A stretch of 6,119 nucleotides of DNA from Deinococcus sp. (GTDB lineage: Bacteria > Deinococcota > Deinococci > JACQHA01), in contig JACQHA010000293.1 of assembly GCA_016199255.1 (NCBI GenBank), positions 1-6,119 on the forward strand, written 5' to 3'. The position numbers were made by a program, and so were the translations under genes. Below are positions 6,067-6,119 of this stretch, in pieces. How positions within the stretch are numbered: position 1 is the stretch's first letter; every line of letters begins with the position of its first letter. The notes under the pieces are model-generated. The model had not been told where the DNA came from. It did not search any database and worked only from the letters and a program-made list of their open reading frames with translations.

Positions 6067-6119
6067 CGCCAGGTGCTTAGATCATCGCCCTCGCTCTGTA
6101 GCCAAGATGGCTGCACCAC
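6067..6119 (-). other. Edge region upstream of hom, possible end of another - strand gene
   Basis: These 53 bases hold no complete gene. All three - frames are open at the right edge and close here. One stops at TGA 6084-6082 after a tail GAAILATERGR. Another runs 18 codons to TGA 6065-6063, which would overlap the alternative hom GTG in GTGA. A third stops at TAA. Any one of these could be the end of an upstream gene of the same operon. A 5-bp inverted repeat (AGCCA, three bases, TGGCT) lies at 6100-6112 and is too short to interpret. No T-box or attenuator leader is visible. Confidence 0.25.

Noticed and set aside
6100..6112. Short inverted repeat AGCCA-AGA-TGGCT upstream of hom as an operator or attenuator
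   Set aside because: A 5-bp stem with a three-base loop is expected by chance, and no leader peptide with threonine codons or T-box element accompanies it.
6107..6119. ATG on the + strand at 6107 as the start of a divergent gene
   Set aside because: Only four codons remain in the window and no ribosome binding site precedes it.

Overview
This is a dense, high-GC bacterial window with two blocks that face each other. The left block (+ strand) holds the FAD subunit and the iron-sulfur subunit of anaerobic glycerol-3-phosphate dehydrogenase (glpB, glpC), followed at once by a small unrecognised gene of 83 codons. The right block (- strand) is a compact threonine cluster read right to left: homoserine dehydrogenase (hom), threonine synthase (thrC), homoserine kinase (thrB). 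The blocks converge near 2780, with only 4 bases between the two stop codons.

At the left edge (1-83) there is no complete gene. By the usual glpABC order it should hold the end of glpA, but too little is present to prove this. glpB and glpC overlap by 11-17 bases, and the small gene begins 7 bases after glpC with a good ribosome binding site in the junction, so 84-2779 looks like one transcript. GlpB and GlpC would pass electrons from glycerol-3-phosphate oxidation (catalysed by GlpA with GlpB) through the 4Fe-4S and CCG-domain subunit GlpC to membrane quinones. The role of the small protein is unknown.

On the - strand, hom makes homoserine from aspartate semialdehyde, thrB phosphorylates it, and thrC converts phosphohomoserine to threonine, so the three genes form the threonine-specific branch. 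No aspartate kinase or aspartate semialdehyde dehydrogenase is present. Spacing is very tight: hom to thrC is 2 bases, with a probable TTG start for thrC, and thrC to thrB is an ATGA overlap. All three appear translationally coupled. The convergence point carries a perfect 13-bp inverted repeat that covers the thrB stop codon, plus an overlapping imperfect inverted repeat that could form a competing fold.

Organism: a bacterium with high GC content, frequent GTG/TTG starts and anaerobic glycerol-3-phosphate respiration. A Chloroflexota-like or similar anaerobic or facultative lineage is possible, but this is a weak impression and the window has no decisive marker. The genes look like ordinary metabolism. 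I see no mobile element, CRISPR array, RNA gene or clear novel system. The least explained parts are the small gene and the convergent junction.
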